A DNA stretch of 64,000 nucleotides, from NCBI GenBank assembly GCA_018268955.1, contig JAFDVO010000041.1, positions 218 through 64,217 of the forward strand, read 5' to 3'. The stretch comes from Acidobacteriota bacterium (GTDB lineage: Bacteria; Acidobacteriota; Vicinamibacteria; Vicinamibacterales; CAVVIG01). Position 1 is the stretch's first letter. Every line of letters begins with the position of its first letter. A program made the translations under genes and the position numbers. Of this stretch, positions 44,168-55,971 are shown piece after piece. The notes beneath the pieces were generated by a model. The model was not told where the DNA came from. It was given only the letters and a program-made list of their open reading frames with translations, and made no database searches.

Positions 44168-46312
44168 ATGAAGAGCGCCGTCGTCAACGGTGATCGACAG
44201 GCCATGCAGGCGTCGCAGCCCGCGTACGACGGACTCTCACGCGAGCAGATCCTCGACGCGTACCGCACGATCGTGCGGTCCCGCCGCATCGACGACAAGG
44301 AAATCCAGCTCAAGAACCAGAGTCAGGCGTTCTTCCAGATCAGCGGCGCCGGCCACGAGGCGATTCTCGTCGCCGTCGGCATGACGCTGCGGGCGGGATA
44401 CGACTGGTTCCACGCCTACTATCGCGATCGCGCGCTCTGCCTCCAGCTCGGCGTCACGTCGCTCGACATGCTGCTCGCCGCGGTTGGCGCGGATGCAGAC
44501 CCCAGCAACGCGGGGCGGCAGATGCCCTCGCATTGGGGCAACAGGTCTCTCAACATCGTCGCCGGCTCCAGCGCAACCGCGACCCAGGTGCTGCACGCGG
44601 TCGGCATGGCCGAAGCGGGCATGCTCTACAGCCGCATCGACGAGATTGCGAACCGCGCGTCGATGTTCCACGCGGACGAAATCGTCTACACGTCGCTCGG
44701 GGAAGGGTCCACGAGCGAGGGTGAGTTCTGGGAATCGATCAGCGCGGCGTGCACGCGTCACCTGCCCGTGCTGTTCCTCGTGGAAGACAACGGCTACGCG
44801 ATCTCGACGCCGGTGGAGGTCGAAACGCCCGGCGGCGACATCTCGAAGCTGCTGCGCGGGTTCCCCGGGCTGCACATCGAAACAGCGGACGGCACCGACC
44901 TGTTCGACAGCCTCCGCGCCGTCCGCGCTGCGGCCGACTACATCCGCACGACCCGCGGTCCGGCACTCGTCCACGCGCACGTCATCCGCCCCTATTCGCA
45001 CTCGCTCTCGGACGACGAGAAGCTGTACAAGACGGCGGCGGAGCGCGAAGCCGAAGCCCGCCGGGATCCGATCGGGCGGCTCGCCCAATTCATCCTCGCG
45101 AACGGCATTGCGACAACGGCGGAACTCGCCGCGATGGAATCCGACATCGAGCGCGAGATCGCGCTCGCAGCGGAACAGGCGGTTGCCGCACCGAAGCCGG
45201 CGAAGAGCACCGCAGGCCTGTACGTCTACTCGCCCAACGTCGACCCGACCTCGTCCGCATTCGAAACGCCGGCCACGCCGCACGGCAAGCCGGAGACGAT
45301 GGTCGATGCGATCAATCGCACGCTGAAGGACGAGATGGCGCACAACCCGCGCATCGTCGTCTTCGGCGAGGACGTGGCGGATGCGAGCCGGAAGGACGCC
45401 CTGAAGGAAGTGAAGGGCAAGGGCGGCGTGTTCAAGGTCACCCACGGGCTCCAGCGTCACTTCGGCGAGCACCGCGTGTTCAACGCGCCGATCGCCGAGG
45501 CGAGCATCATCGGGCGGGCCGTCGGCATGGCCATGCGGGGCCTCAAGCCCGTCGTCGAGATCCAGTTCTTCGACTACATCTGGCCGGCGATGATGCAGAT
45601 TCGCGATGAGATGTCGATGCTGCGGTACCGGTCCGGGAATCACTGGTCCTGCCCGCTCGTCATCCGCGTGCCGATTGGCGGCTACCTGCGCGGTGGCGGC
45701 CCGTACCACAGCCAGTCGGGCGAGAGCATCTTCGCCCACTGCCCGGGCATACGCATCGTGTATCCCTGCAACGCCGTCGACGCGGCTGGCTTGCTGCGTA
45801 CCTCGATCCGGTGCGACGACCCGGTGCTGTTCCTCGAGCACAAGCACCTCTATCGACAGACGTACAACAAGGGCGAGTATCCGGGCGCGGAGTTCATGAT
45901 CCCGTTCGGGAAGGGGAGCCTCCGCCGTGAGGGGTCGGACGTCCTCGTGATCACGTGGGGCGCACTCGTCCAGCGCTCGATGCTCGCGGCGCAGCAGGCC
46001 GCCGAACGCGATGGCATCCAGTCCGCCGTGCTCGATCTCCGCACGATCATGCCGTTCGACTGGGATGGAATCACGAGGCTCGTGAAGCAGACCAATCGCG
46101 TGGTCATCGCACATGAGGACACGCTGACCTGTGGGTTCGGCGCCGAGCTCGCCGCCCGCATTGCCGACGAACTGTTCCCCTACCTGGACGCGCCGGTCAG
46201 GCGCGTGGCCGCGCTCGACACGCCGGTGGCCTACTCGCCGGATCTCGAAGAAGCGATCCTGCCGCAGCCTGCCGACGTCCTCGAAGCGATTCGCGCCGTC
46301 GCACGCTATTGA
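44168..46312 (+). CDS. 2-oxoacid dehydrogenase E1, fused alpha and beta subunits
   Basis: TPP-dependent E1 that decarboxylates a 2-oxoacid and acylates the lipoyl E2. At 714 residues it joins an alpha part (about 20-340) to a beta part (from about 378, [13 protein letters not shown]). The TPP motif is GEGSTSEGE...DNGYAIS (178-213). The beta half shows [42 protein letters not shown] and [14 protein letters not shown]. The alpha half is closest in style to branched-chain 2-oxoisovalerate dehydrogenases, so Val/Leu/Ile breakdown is likely, though pyruvate is possible. No E2 or E3 gene is adjacent. Confidence 0.88.
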   Translation: MKSAVVNGDRQAMQASQPAYDGLSREQILDAYRTIVRSRRIDDKEIQLKNQSQAFFQISGAGHEAILVAVGMTLRAGYDWFHAYYRDRALCLQLGVTSLDMLLAAVGADADPSNAGRQMPSHWGNRSLNIVAGSSATATQVLHAVGMAEAGMLYSRIDEIANRASMFHADEIVYTSLGEGSTSEGEFWESISAACTRHLPVLFLVEDNGYAISTPVEVETPGGDISKLLRGFPGLHIETADGTDLFDSLRAVRAAADYIRTTRGPALVHAHVIRPYSHSLSDDEKLYKTAAEREAEARRDPIGRLAQFILANGIATTAELAAMESDIEREIALAAEQAVAAPKPAKSTAGLYVYSPNVDPTSSAFETPATPHGKPETMVDAINRTLKDEMAHNPRIVVFGEDVADASRKDALKEVKGKGGVFKVTHGLQRHFGEHRVFNAPIAEASIIGRAVGMAMRGLKPVVEIQFFDYIWPAMMQIRDEMSMLRYRSGNHWSCPLVIRVPIGGYLRGGGPYHSQSGESIFAHCPGIRIVYPCNAVDAAGLLRTSIRCDDPVLFLEHKHLYRQTYNKGEYPGAEFMIPFGKGSLRREGSDVLVITWGALVQRSMLAAQQAAERDGIQSAVLDLRTIMPFDWDGITRLVKQTNRVVIAHEDTLTCGFGAELAARIADELFPYLDAPVRRVAALDTPVAYSPDLEEAILPQPADVLEAIRAVARY

Positions 46313-47319
46313 GGTCGCTGGCCGCAGCAGTCGCCGGCCTGCTCTCCATCTCCGCCCTTGTACTCGCGATCGGCGCCGACACCCTGATGCCGGTCCGATC
46401 CGTCCCGCCAGAGATCGCCGGCCGCTTCCGTGAGCCGCGCGGATTTCAGCAGTCGGCCTCCGGGCAGTACTACGTCTTCGACCGCCGCGCGCACGAGATG
46501 TGGGGCATCGATCCGCGGATGGACGGACCGTTCCGCATCGTCGAGATAGGCGCCGAGCCCGGGCGGATCATCGATCCGACTTCCTTCGCCGTCGCGCCTG
46601 ATGGCAGCTTCGTCGTCGCCGACGCGCCGCGTGGGACGGCGCGCATCCAGGCCTTCACGCCTGCCGGATTCAGGACGGCCGGGTTCTTCATCAGCGGAGG
46701 CACGCGCCCCCGCATCACGCTGGACGGCGTGGTGGTCAGCGGGATCGGCTCAATGCAGTTCACCGGGACATCAGTGCTGCTGTCGCAGCCGGAGAACGGA
46801 TCGCTGGTGTCGGAGTACCTGCTGACCGGGCAGCCGAAGCGCAGCGTCGGCCAATTGCGGCCCACCGCGCACGAGGGCGACCCGGAGGTACACGTCGCGC
46901 TGAACAGTGGGATTCCGCTGCTCACACCGTCTGGCGAGCTGTACTACGTGTTCCAGGCTGGCGTCCCGGCGTTCCGCAAGTACGATGCGAGCGGCCGCCT
47001 CCTGTTCGAGCGGCCCATCCAGGGGCGGGAAATCGACGACCTGCTGCCGACGCTGCCTTCGTCCTGGCCTCGCAACCCCGTGGACGGCGAGTTGCCGCTG
47101 GTCAAGCCGAACATCCGGGCGGCGGCCGTGGATCAGAAGGGCCGGCTGTGGATTGCCTTCGAGGCCGGCTTCACGTACGTATTCGACGGTGATGGCGACA
47201 AGATCCGCATGGTCCGCTTTCGCGGTGCTGGCGCTGTCTCCCCCGGCACCATGTTCTTCGGACCGGGCGGACATCTGCTGGTCACGCCGGGCCTTCACGA
47301 GTACGAGGTGAATTGGTGA
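46309..47319 (+). CDS. Secreted beta-propeller-like protein
   Basis: A 336-residue protein with a TTG start overlapping the E1 stop (TTGA). The N-terminal hydrophobic stretch ([22 protein letters not shown]) is a signal peptide or anchor. The rest has repeated strand-turn units with NHL/6-bladed-propeller character ([63 protein letters not shown]). Function unknown; coupling to E1 may be only positional. The stop codon lies inside the TTGGTGAG repeat array. Confidence 0.7.
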   Translation: MRSLAAAVAGLLSISALVLAIGADTLMPVRSVPPEIAGRFREPRGFQQSASGQYYVFDRRAHEMWGIDPRMDGPFRIVEIGAEPGRIIDPTSFAVAPDGSFVVADAPRGTARIQAFTPAGFRTAGFFISGGTRPRITLDGVVVSGIGSMQFTGTSVLLSQPENGSLVSEYLLTGQPKRSVGQLRPTAHEGDPEVHVALNSGIPLLTPSGELYYVFQAGVPAFRKYDASGRLLFERPIQGREIDDLLPTLPSSWPRNPVDGELPLVKPNIRAAAVDQKGRLWIAFEAGFTYVFDGDGDKIRMVRFRGAGAVSPGTMFFGPGGHLLVTPGLHEYEVNW

Positions 47320-47340
47320 GTTGGTGAGTTGGTGAGTTGG
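47313..47340. repeat. 8-bp tandem array TTGGTGAG, copy 1
   Basis: Three exact TTGGTGAG units plus half a unit. The first unit supplies the TGA stop of the preceding gene. The same unit forms an array on the other side of fadN (49674-49721). Confidence 0.95.
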
Positions 47341-47386
47341 CGTCACAATCGTTCCTGAAGACCTCCTCCCACAGGGCATCCGCACG

Positions 47387-49669
47387 ATGAGCACGACAAC
47401 CTCGATCCGCTCGGCAGCCGTCCTCGGCGCGGGCACCATGGGCGCGCAGATTGCCGCGCATCTCGCCAACGCCGGCATCAGTGTGCTGCTGCTGGACGTC
47501 ACGCCGGACGCCGCACGTGAAGGGCTGAAGCGTGCGTCCGCCCTGAAGCCGGACCCGTTCTTCACCGCCGCAGCGGCGACACTGATCAGGACCGGCGGCT
47601 TCGACGACAGCCTGGCGCAGGTGTCGAGCGTGGACTGGATCATCGAGGCGGTGGTCGAGCGGCTCGACATCAAGCAGGGGCTCTTCGCCCGGCTCGAGCC
47701 ACTGCGGGCCGCACACGCGATCGTCTCGTCGAACACGAGCGGCATCCCCATTGGCGCACTGGCTGATGGCCGCAGCACGGAGTTCAGGCAGCACTTCCTG
47801 GGCACGCACTTCTTCAACCCGCCCAGGTACCTGCGGCTCGTCGAAATCATCCCGACCGCCGACACGGCTCCGGCGGTCGTGGAGCGCCTCAGCCGGTTCA
47901 TTGAGGTGTCCCTCGGCAAGGGCGTGGTATCAACGAAGGACACCCCGAACTTCATCGCCAACCACATCGGCCTGTACGGTGTCGTGCAGGTGATGCGCGC
48001 GATGGCCGCCGGCGACTACACGATCGAAGAGGTGGACGCCATCACCGGCCCGGCGCTCGGACGCCCGAAGAGCGCGACCTTCCGCACGATGGACATTGCG
48101 GGGCTCGACGTCTTCGAGCACGTGATGCGGAACCTCCAGGGGCGCATGCCGGAAGAGACGGCGCGCTCCGGGTTCACGCTTCCGCCCCTCGTGGCCGACC
48201 TCGTCCAGCAGGGTCGAACGGGCCAGAAGGTCGGACAGGGCTTCTACAAGCGCGAGGGCTCGGACATCCTCACGCTCGATCCAGCCACGATGACGTATCG
48301 CGCGAAGCAGTCGCCGCGCATCGCGTCGCTCGACGCGGTCAAGGGCATGGACGATGTCGCGGAGCGGGTCCGGACGCTGTTCAACGCGAAGGACAAGGCG
48401 GGCACGCTCCTGCGCGACTCACTCGCACCGCTGCTCGTCTACACGGCCGAGGTCGCTCCTTCCATTGCGCACTCGATCGACGACGTCGACCGTGCGATGC
48501 AGTGGGGTTTCGGCTGGGAACTCGGGCCGTTCGAATTGTGGGACGCGATCGGCATCAAGGAAGTGCTGGCGGTGGCGAAGCCCGCGCACGTGCCTGCCCT
48601 GGTGGCCGAGCAGCTGTCGGCCGGACGCAACCGCTTCAGGGATGGACGCGTTCCGCCCGCCGGTCCCGGCCTGCAGCTGCTGCGAGCGGCGAAGGCTCGG
48701 ACGTCCGTGCTGCGGAAGAACCCGGGCGGCTCGCTCGTGGACCTCGGCGACGGCGTGCTCTGCGTCGAGCTGCACTCGAAGATGAACATCATCGGTGCCG
48801 ACACGATGCAGATCATCCAGGCAGGGCTGAACGAGGCGGCGGCGAACTTCCAGGCGCTCGTGATCGGCACCGACGCAGTGAACTTCTCCGCCGGTGCGAA
48901 TCTCATGCTCGTGCTGGTGGAAGCGCAGGATGGCAACTGGGACGAGATCGACCTCATGGTTCGAACGTTCCAGCGAACAACGCTCTCATTGCGCTATGCA
49001 CCCGTGCCGGTCGTCGTCGCACCAGCGGGGCTCGCGCTTGGGGGCGGCTGCGAGTTCATCCTGCACGCGGATCGTGTGCAGGCGGCGGCTGAAACCTACA
49101 TGGGCCTGGTGGAAGTCGGTGTCGGCCTGATCCCCGCCGGTGGTGGGACGAAGGAGATGGTGCAGCGCGCAGGTCGCACGGCCGCCGCCGCGAAGGCGGA
49201 CCTGCTGCCATTCGTGCAGGCGGCATTCGAGACCATGGCGCTCGCCAAGGTGTCCACCAGCGAACCGCACGCACAGCAGCTCGGATACCTGCGCGGATAC
49301 GACTGCATCTCCATGAATCGCGAGCGGCTGATCGCGGACGCGAAGGGGCTCGCGCTCGACCGCGTGCGCGAGGGCTACCGCCCGCCGCAGCCGGAACCGA
49401 TCCCCGTTGGCGGCGCGAACGTGGAGTCTGCGCTCAAGCTGGGCGTGCATCTCGCCTGGCGCTCGGGCCGGGCCACGGACTACGACGTGGTGATCGGCCG
49501 TGCCCTGGCCCACGTGGCTGCGGGCGGATCGCTGCCGCATGCGACGATGGTCAGCGAGCAGTATCTACTGGACCTCGAACGCGAGGCGTTCCTGAAGCTG
49601 TGTGGCGAACGCCGTACCCTCGAACGGATTCAGCACACGCTCAAGACCGGAAAGCCGTTGAGGAATTAG
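47387..49669 (+). CDS. fadN: 3-hydroxyacyl-CoA dehydrogenase / enoyl-CoA hydratase (FadN-like)
   Basis: Bifunctional beta-oxidation enzyme of 760 residues. The dehydrogenase comes first (NAD loop VLGAGTMGAQIAAHLANAG, SSNTSGIPIG, HFFNPPRYLRLVEIIP), followed by its C-terminal domain. The hydratase part comes second (about 440-660), with NFSAGANLML and the oxyanion/Glu segment ALGGGCEFILHADRVQAAAETYMGLVEVGVGLIPAGGGTKEM. This dehydrogenase-first order is that of Bacillus FadN, opposite to proteobacterial FadB. fadA and fadE follow, separated by two alpha/beta-hydrolases. No Shine-Dalgarno is evident. Confidence 0.93.
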   Translation: MSTTTSIRSAAVLGAGTMGAQIAAHLANAGISVLLLDVTPDAAREGLKRASALKPDPFFTAAAATLIRTGGFDDSLAQVSSVDWIIEAVVERLDIKQGLFARLEPLRAAHAIVSSNTSGIPIGALADGRSTEFRQHFLGTHFFNPPRYLRLVEIIPTADTAPAVVERLSRFIEVSLGKGVVSTKDTPNFIANHIGLYGVVQVMRAMAAGDYTIEEVDAITGPALGRPKSATFRTMDIAGLDVFEHVMRNLQGRMPEETARSGFTLPPLVADLVQQGRTGQKVGQGFYKREGSDILTLDPATMTYRAKQSPRIASLDAVKGMDDVAERVRTLFNAKDKAGTLLRDSLAPLLVYTAEVAPSIAHSIDDVDRAMQWGFGWELGPFELWDAIGIKEVLAVAKPAHVPALVAEQLSAGRNRFRDGRVPPAGPGLQLLRAAKARTSVLRKNPGGSLVDLGDGVLCVELHSKMNIIGADTMQIIQAGLNEAAANFQALVIGTDAVNFSAGANLMLVLVEAQDGNWDEIDLMVRTFQRTTLSLRYAPVPVVVAPAGLALGGGCEFILHADRVQAAAETYMGLVEVGVGLIPAGGGTKEMVQRAGRTAAAAKADLLPFVQAAFETMALAKVSTSEPHAQQLGYLRGYDCISMNRERLIADAKGLALDRVREGYRPPQPEPIPVGGANVESALKLGVHLAWRSGRATDYDVVIGRALAHVAAGGSLPHATMVSEQYLLDLEREAFLKLCGERRTLERIQHTLKTGKPLRN

Positions 49670-49673
49670 AGAC

Positions 49674-49721
49674 TTGGTGAGCCAGTGAATTGGTGAGTTG
49701 GTGACGTGGTGAGTTGGTGAG
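49674..49721. repeat. 8-bp tandem array TTGGTGAG, copy 2
   Basis: Units at 49674, 49690, 49698 (TTGGTGAC), 49706 (GTGGTGAG) and 49714, with one diverged unit between the first two. The final unit contains the probable GTG start of the next gene. With the array at 47313 it brackets fadN as direct repeats. Confidence 0.95.
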
Positions 49722-50529
49722 GAACACGATCGAGTTCGTGGAGCGCGGCTCGGGGCCGCCGCTGGTGCTCGTGCCTGGCGTGCAGGGGCGCTGGGAGTAC
49801 TCGCGTGCGCTCGTCGACGCGCTGGCGACGCACTATCGCGTCATCACGTTCTCGCTGTGCGACGAGCGCCACGGACGCGACGATGCCGAGTCGCCGGTCG
49901 ACGTGTTTGCCCATCAGGTCGAGCGGGCCCTCGATAACGCCCACGTTCAGGGCGCCCCAGTGGTCGGGGTGTCGTTTGGCGGACTGGTGGCGCTGCGATT
50001 TGCGGCGACACGTCCCGAGCGCACGCGGGCCTTGGTGATGATCTCGGCGCCTGGCCCGCAGTGGCACCTGCGGCCGCGACACGACATGTACGCCCGCCTG
50101 CCGTGGCTATTCGGCCCGCTGTTCCTGGCGGAGACGCCGTTCCGCCTTCGCAAGGAGATTGCGGCGGCGCTCCCCGACAGACGGGCGCGGCGCCACTACC
50201 TGCTCGAGCAGGCACGAACGATCCTGCGGGCGCCCGTGTCGCTCGCGCGAATGGCCGCGCGTGCACGGCTCATCGGTCGATACGATCGGCTTGCCGACTG
50301 CCAGCGCGTGCGGGTGCCGACGCTGATCCTCCAGGGCGACGACGCCCTGGACCATGTGACGGGCTCAGGCGGAACGCTGGATTACGCGCGGCTCATCGCA
50401 GGCGCCCGTCACGCGCGCATGGAACGCACCGGGCACCTGGGATCGGTGACCAGGCCCGACGACTGCGCCGAACTCGTTCACCGCTTCATCGCTGACGCGA
50501 CAAAGGATCAACAACACAGTGCTGCGTGA
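49717..50529 (+). CDS. Alpha/beta-hydrolase
   Basis: A 270-residue hydrolase, probably starting at GTG 49717 inside a TTGGTGAG repeat (TTG 49714 is also possible). The oxyanion stretch VLVPGVQGRW precedes the nucleophile Ser in GVSFGGLVAL. The acid Asp lies in LQGDDALDHV and the His in RTGHLGSV. The triad looks complete. Substrate unknown; its place between fadN and fadA suggests a role with acyl-CoA or lipid esters. It overlaps the next gene by 11 nt. Confidence 0.82.
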   Translation: MRNTIEFVERGSGPPLVLVPGVQGRWEYSRALVDALATHYRVITFSLCDERHGRDDAESPVDVFAHQVERALDNAHVQGAPVVGVSFGGLVALRFAATRPERTRALVMISAPGPQWHLRPRHDMYARLPWLFGPLFLAETPFRLRKEIAAALPDRRARRHYLLEQARTILRAPVSLARMAARARLIGRYDRLADCQRVRVPTLILQGDDALDHVTGSGGTLDYARLIAGARHARMERTGHLGSVTRPDDCAELVHRFIADATKDQQHSAA

Positions 50530-51220
50530 GATTCCAGGACCTGCGGGGCGCCTCGAGGTGCTCCTCGACATGCCGTCCCACCGTGGCGTGACCGCCGACG
50601 GCCTGCTCGCAACCGGAGCGGAAGGGGGCATCCGGGCTGCCGTCGTGCTCGGCCACCCTCACCCGCAGTTCGGCGGGACGATGCATACGAAAGGCATCTA
50701 TCACACGGCGAAGGGGCTGTCGCGCATCGGGTGTGCCGTGCTGCGCTTCAACTTCCGCGGCGTCGGGCGCAGTGATGGGACGTACGACGAGGGGCGCGGC
50801 GAGCGTGACGACTTCCGTGCAGCGCTCGACTTCATGAGCGGACGCCTCCCGGGGCTGCCGCTCTGGGCTGGCGGCATGTCATTCGGATCCTGGGTTGGCC
50901 TCAACGTCGGCGTCGAGGACCCGCGCGTGTCCCTGCTGCTCGGGGTTGCGGCTCCGGTGAACAAGTGGGACTTCTCGGCCGTCGAGCGGAGCCCGAAGCC
51001 GAAGTTCTTCGTCCACGGCGAACTCGACGAGATCTGCGGCTTCCGTGACATCAACGCGTTCTACGCGCGCTGTGCCGATCCGAAGGAACTGGTCATCATC
51101 GACAGCTCCGATCACCTCTTCAACGGGGTGGTCAACGAAGTCGCTGATGCGGTCGAGGAACTGCTCGGGGATTGGCAGGCCCCGGGCGCACCCGGCCATC
51201 AGGCCCACCACGAGGAGTGA
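50519..51220 (+). CDS. Alpha/beta-hydrolase, COG2945-like
   Basis: A 233-residue hydrolase starting at GTG 50519. [20 protein letters not shown] and [18 protein letters not shown] are hallmarks of the COG2945 group. The nucleophile Ser is in [11 protein letters not shown], the acid in [10 protein letters not shown] and the His in SSDHLFNG. Members are predicted esterases or thioesterases with little experimental work. It overlaps the preceding hydrolase and lies 5 nt before fadA, so it is part of the beta-oxidation operon. Confidence 0.85.
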   Translation: MLREIPGPAGRLEVLLDMPSHRGVTADGLLATGAEGGIRAAVVLGHPHPQFGGTMHTKGIYHTAKGLSRIGCAVLRFNFRGVGRSDGTYDEGRGERDDFRAALDFMSGRLPGLPLWAGGMSFGSWVGLNVGVEDPRVSLLLGVAAPVNKWDFSAVERSPKPKFFVHGELDEICGFRDINAFYARCADPKELVIIDSSDHLFNGVVNEVADAVEELLGDWQAPGAPGHQAHHEE

Positions 51221-51225
51221 ACGCC

Positions 51226-52395
51226 ATGAACGACGCAGTCATCGTGTCCGCCGTCCGCACCGCCGTGGGCAAGGCGCCGAACGGCGCGCTGCGCGGCTCG
51301 CGGCCGGACGACCTCGGCGCCGCCGTCATCGCCGAGGCGCTCACGCGCGCGCCCGGTATCCAGCCGACGGACATCGAAGACGTCATTCTTGGATGCGCCA
51401 TGCCTGAAGGCGAACAGGGCATGAACGTCGCGCGCATCGCGAGCCTGCGCGCCGGCATCCCGGTCTCCGCGTCGGCGGTCACCGTGAACCGCTTCTGCTC
51501 CTCCGGGCTCCAGGCGATCGCGTACGCCGCCGAGCGCATCATGGTTGGCGCGGCCTCCGCGATCGTCGCGGGGGGGACCGAGTCGATGAGCATGATCCCG
51601 ATGGGCGGCTTCAAGATCTCGCCGAACCCCACCCTGATGGACAGCTATCCGGACGTCTATCTCAGCACGGGGCTCGTCGCCGAAAACCACGTGCGCGACT
51701 ACGGCATCACCCGAGACGAGCAGGACGCCTTCGCGCTGCGCAGCCACCAGCGCGCGCTCGCGGCAATCGATGACGGACGCTTCGCCGAGGAGATCGTGCC
51801 TGTGACGGCACGCGTGTTCGACGGCGCCGCCGGCAAGACCGTCGAGACGACGTTCGCCGTGGACGAGGGGCCGCGTCGCGACACCTCCGCCGCGGCGCTC
51901 GCGAAACTGCGTCCCGCCTTCCATGTGTCCGGCACCGTCACGGCCGGGAACTCCTCGCAGACCAGCGACGGTGCCGCCGCCGTCATCGTCACCAGCGCGG
52001 CGCTCGCCAGGGAGCGCGGACTGCAGCCCCTCGCCCGCTTCGTCGCGTTCGCGACGGCCGGGGTCGAGCCGGAGAAGTTCGGTATCGGGCCGGTGCAGGC
52101 GATACGCAAGGCCCTGACAATTGCCGGGCTCTCGCTCGAGCAGATGGATCTCATCGAGCTCAACGAGGCGTTCGCGGCGCAGGCGCTCGCATGCCTTCGC
52201 GAACTGCCGATCGATCCCGAGCGTCTCAACGTCAACGGCGGCGCGATCGCGCTGGGGCACCCGCTCGGCTGCACTGGCGCAAAGCTGACGACCACGATCC
52301 TGCACGAACTCAAACGGCGCAACGGCCGCTACGGCCTGGTGACGATGTGCGTCGGTGGGGGGATGGGTGCAGCCGGTATCTTCGAGCGGATGTGA
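51226..52395 (+). CDS. fadA: Acetyl-CoA C-acyltransferase (3-ketoacyl-CoA thiolase)
   Basis: Last step of beta-oxidation, cleaving 3-ketoacyl-CoA with CoA. 389 residues from ATG 51226, set by GAGGAG about 9 nt upstream. Catalytic residues: Cys91 in [11 protein letters not shown], His345 in GHPLGCTG and Cys375 in CVGGGMG. Length and motifs are standard for degradative thiolases. It sits between the hydrolases and fadE, 3 nt before the latter. Confidence 0.95.
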   Translation: MNDAVIVSAVRTAVGKAPNGALRGSRPDDLGAAVIAEALTRAPGIQPTDIEDVILGCAMPEGEQGMNVARIASLRAGIPVSASAVTVNRFCSSGLQAIAYAAERIMVGAASAIVAGGTESMSMIPMGGFKISPNPTLMDSYPDVYLSTGLVAENHVRDYGITRDEQDAFALRSHQRALAAIDDGRFAEEIVPVTARVFDGAAGKTVETTFAVDEGPRRDTSAAALAKLRPAFHVSGTVTAGNSSQTSDGAAAVIVTSAALARERGLQPLARFVAFATAGVEPEKFGIGPVQAIRKALTIAGLSLEQMDLIELNEAFAAQALACLRELPIDPERLNVNGGAIALGHPLGCTGAKLTTTILHELKRRNGRYGLVTMCVGGGMGAAGIFERM

Positions 52396-52398
52396 GCC

Positions 52399-54201
<1,803 letters not shown>

Positions 54202-54336
54202 AACCTGCTGCACAACCTTCACCACGGTCCACACAGCGAAACACGGAGCTACACTGTTCCGGACCGATCTTCAAGACGTCACGCTTCCGCGCTGGCGCGC
54301 TCGCTCTTCGAACGCGCGTCTGGAACTCGAGGATAG

Positions 54337-54774
54337 GTGCCGCAGCGAAAGAAGCGGGAGAAACGAACACTTGTCGACAAGCGGGATACAGGCATGTTCG
54401 GACTGACCTCGCAGGCCCCCCTCGCACCACGCGAGGTCTTTATCCGCCGGCTGATCGGATCGGTGCTGCTGGCCTTCGGCGTGATCGTGGTCAGCCTCGG
54501 CATCGGGATGACCGGCTACCACTGGCTTGCCGGTCTGGGCTGGGTCGACGCGTTCCTGAACGCCTCGATGATCCTCGGCGGCATGGGCCCCGTGAACGTC
54601 CTGGACGGCACCCTCGCCAAGCTCTTCGCCGGCGTGTACGCGCTCTTCTCTGGCCTGGTCCTCGTCGGCGCGACGGGTCTCGTGCTCGGCCCCATCCTGC
54701 ACCGCATGCTGCACAAGTTCCACCTCGACGACATCGACCTGGCAGACGACGACCGCCAGGGCCCGCGGATGTGA
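54337..54774 (+). CDS. Small membrane protein, unknown
   Basis: A 145-residue protein with a basic N-terminus (PQRKKREKR) and two clear TM segments at about 40-63 and 86-116, then an acidic C-terminal tail (DDIDLADDDRQ). The GTG at 54337 has GAGGA a few nt upstream; an ATG at 54394 would remove the basic part. The hydrophobic hairpin recalls two-TM channel-like proteins, but there is no selectivity-filter motif. I do not recognise the family. A TACACT -10-like element lies at 54250-54255. Confidence 0.6.
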   Translation: MPQRKKREKRTLVDKRDTGMFGLTSQAPLAPREVFIRRLIGSVLLAFGVIVVSLGIGMTGYHWLAGLGWVDAFLNASMILGGMGPVNVLDGTLAKLFAGVYALFSGLVLVGATGLVLGPILHRMLHKFHLDDIDLADDDRQGPRM

Positions 54775-54802
54775 CCGGCCTGGCGGGTGAGCCATAACCA
54801 GG

Positions 54803-55297
54803 ATGATGTGGATCATGCCTCTCGGGCGCTGTCGCTCGCGCCTGGCTGCGGCACTCCTGTGCGCGGCACTGCCGGTGTGGTGGCCTGGCGTTGCGTGTGG
54901 CCAGACCACTGCTCATGGCGCACTCGGAGCCGGAGCCACGCAGGGCGAAGTGGGCGTCGAAGTCGTCCGCGGTCGCGCAGGAGCTGGCGCCGTCGGTGGC
55001 GTGGGCGCGGTGCTCCTCGGTTCGATCTTCGGCTCGTATGGCCTCCTGCGCAGCGGTCGTCCGGTGGACGTGCGGCTGACTGCCGGGGTTACCGTGCTCA
55101 GCAGCAGCGAGGTCTCGTCGAAGGGTCTCGAGGCGGGCGTGAACACGTCCCTGTGGGTGACCCGACATCTCGCGCTCTACGGCACGGGCGCTCGCTACCT
55201 CCGGATCCACGAGACCCGCTCGGTGCAGGCGCCGGGCTACCGTTACAACGTTCCGTACTGGCGAGCCGCGGCGGGCATTGCCGTCCGGCTCCGGTAG
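54803..55297 (+). CDS. Predicted secreted protein, possibly a small outer-membrane barrel
   Basis: A 164-residue protein with a signal peptide (RLAAALLCAALPVWWPGVACGQ; start at 54803 or the in-frame ATGs just after). The mature part is Gly-rich with amphipathic strands (VDVRLTAGVTVLSSSE, LEAGVNTSLWVTRHLALYGTGARYLRI, WRAAAGIAVRLR). This suggests a minimal beta-barrel fragment. No family recognised. It is followed by a lipoprotein gene with its own -10 box. Confidence 0.55.
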   Translation: MMWIMPLGRCRSRLAAALLCAALPVWWPGVACGQTTAHGALGAGATQGEVGVEVVRGRAGAGAVGGVGAVLLGSIFGSYGLLRSGRPVDVRLTAGVTVLSSSEVSSKGLEAGVNTSLWVTRHLALYGTGARYLRIHETRSVQAPGYRYNVPYWRAAAGIAVRLR

Positions 55298-55312
55298 TTC
55301 TGCCCGGCCGGA

Positions 55313-55318
55313 TAGAAT
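55313..55318 (+). promoter_or_regulatory. -10 box of the DUF1684 gene
   Basis: TAGAAT ends 8 nt before ATG 55327. The predicted leader is 1-2 nt and there is no Shine-Dalgarno. Confidence 0.45.
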
Positions 55319-55326
55319 AGGCGTCG

Positions 55327-55971
55327 ATGCGAGGCATTCGTTTTCGCGTACCGGTCATGTTCCCGGCCCTGGTCGCCGTGGCCATGCTCGCGGCCTGCAG
55401 CAACAGGCCGCACGAGGAGAGCACGGAGGACTACGTCCGCAAGATCACGGCAGGGCGCGCCGCGAAGGACGCGGACTTCCGCGCGGGACACGATGTCATC
55501 CCCGACGCGAAGAAGGACGAGTTCCTGCCGCTCGCGTACTTCCCCGTCGACCCGGCGTACAACGTGCTCGCCGGCCTCAAGCCTGCCACCCAGGACATCG
55601 TCGTCGACATGCCGACCTCCACTGGGGTCCGCCGCAAGATGCGCGAGGTGGGGACGATGGAGTTCACGTTGAAGGGGCAGCAGATGTCGCTGCTGGCGTT
55701 CAACGAGGTCGGCGCGCCGGACAACAACCACGTGACGCTGATGTTCAGCGACATGACCAGCGGGACAGAGACGTACGCGGCGGGCCGCTACATCGACCTG
55801 GCGATGACGGCGAGCGGCATCTACGCGCTCGACTTCAACCTTGCGTACCACCCGTACTGCTATTACAACCCGACCTACGAGTGCCCTTACCCGCCGCCAG
55901 AGAACCGGCTGAAGGTACCGATTCACGCTGGCGAGCGGATGAAGAAGCCGGCCGAAGCGCAGACGAAATGA
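55327..55971 (+). CDS. DUF1684-family lipoprotein
   Basis: A 214-residue protein with a lipobox (AMLAAC, Cys about 24) after a short hydrophobic leader, so probably a lipid-anchored envelope protein. The body fits DUF1684: FRAGHDVIPDAKKDEFLPLAYFPVDPAYNV, and near the end GRYIDL followed by DFNLAYHPYCYYNPTYECPYPPPENRL. The conserved Cys/Tyr/Pro-rich motif near the C-terminus suggests a binding site, but the function is not established. Its stop overlaps the next start (ATGA). Confidence 0.83.
   Translation: MRGIRFRVPVMFPALVAVAMLAACSNRPHEESTEDYVRKITAGRAAKDADFRAGHDVIPDAKKDEFLPLAYFPVDPAYNVLAGLKPATQDIVVDMPTSTGVRRKMREVGTMEFTLKGQQMSLLAFNEVGAPDNNHVTLMFSDMTSGTETYAAGRYIDLAMTASGIYALDFNLAYHPYCYYNPTYECPYPPPENRLKVPIHAGERMKKPAEAQTK

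Noticed and set aside
44237-46114. 625-codon minus-strand frame opposite the E1 gene
   Set aside because: Shadow of the E1 coding frame; low-complexity Arg/Asp/His-rich product without recognisable domains.
47313-49721. Insertion sequence or transposon suggested by direct repeats around fadN
   Set aside because: There is no transposase or terminal inverted repeat; the flanks are simple tandem arrays and fadN fits its operon.
49844-50266. Minus-strand frame opposite the first hydrolase
   Set aside because: Arg/Ala/Pro-rich shadow product; the plus-strand frame has a complete hydrolase triad.
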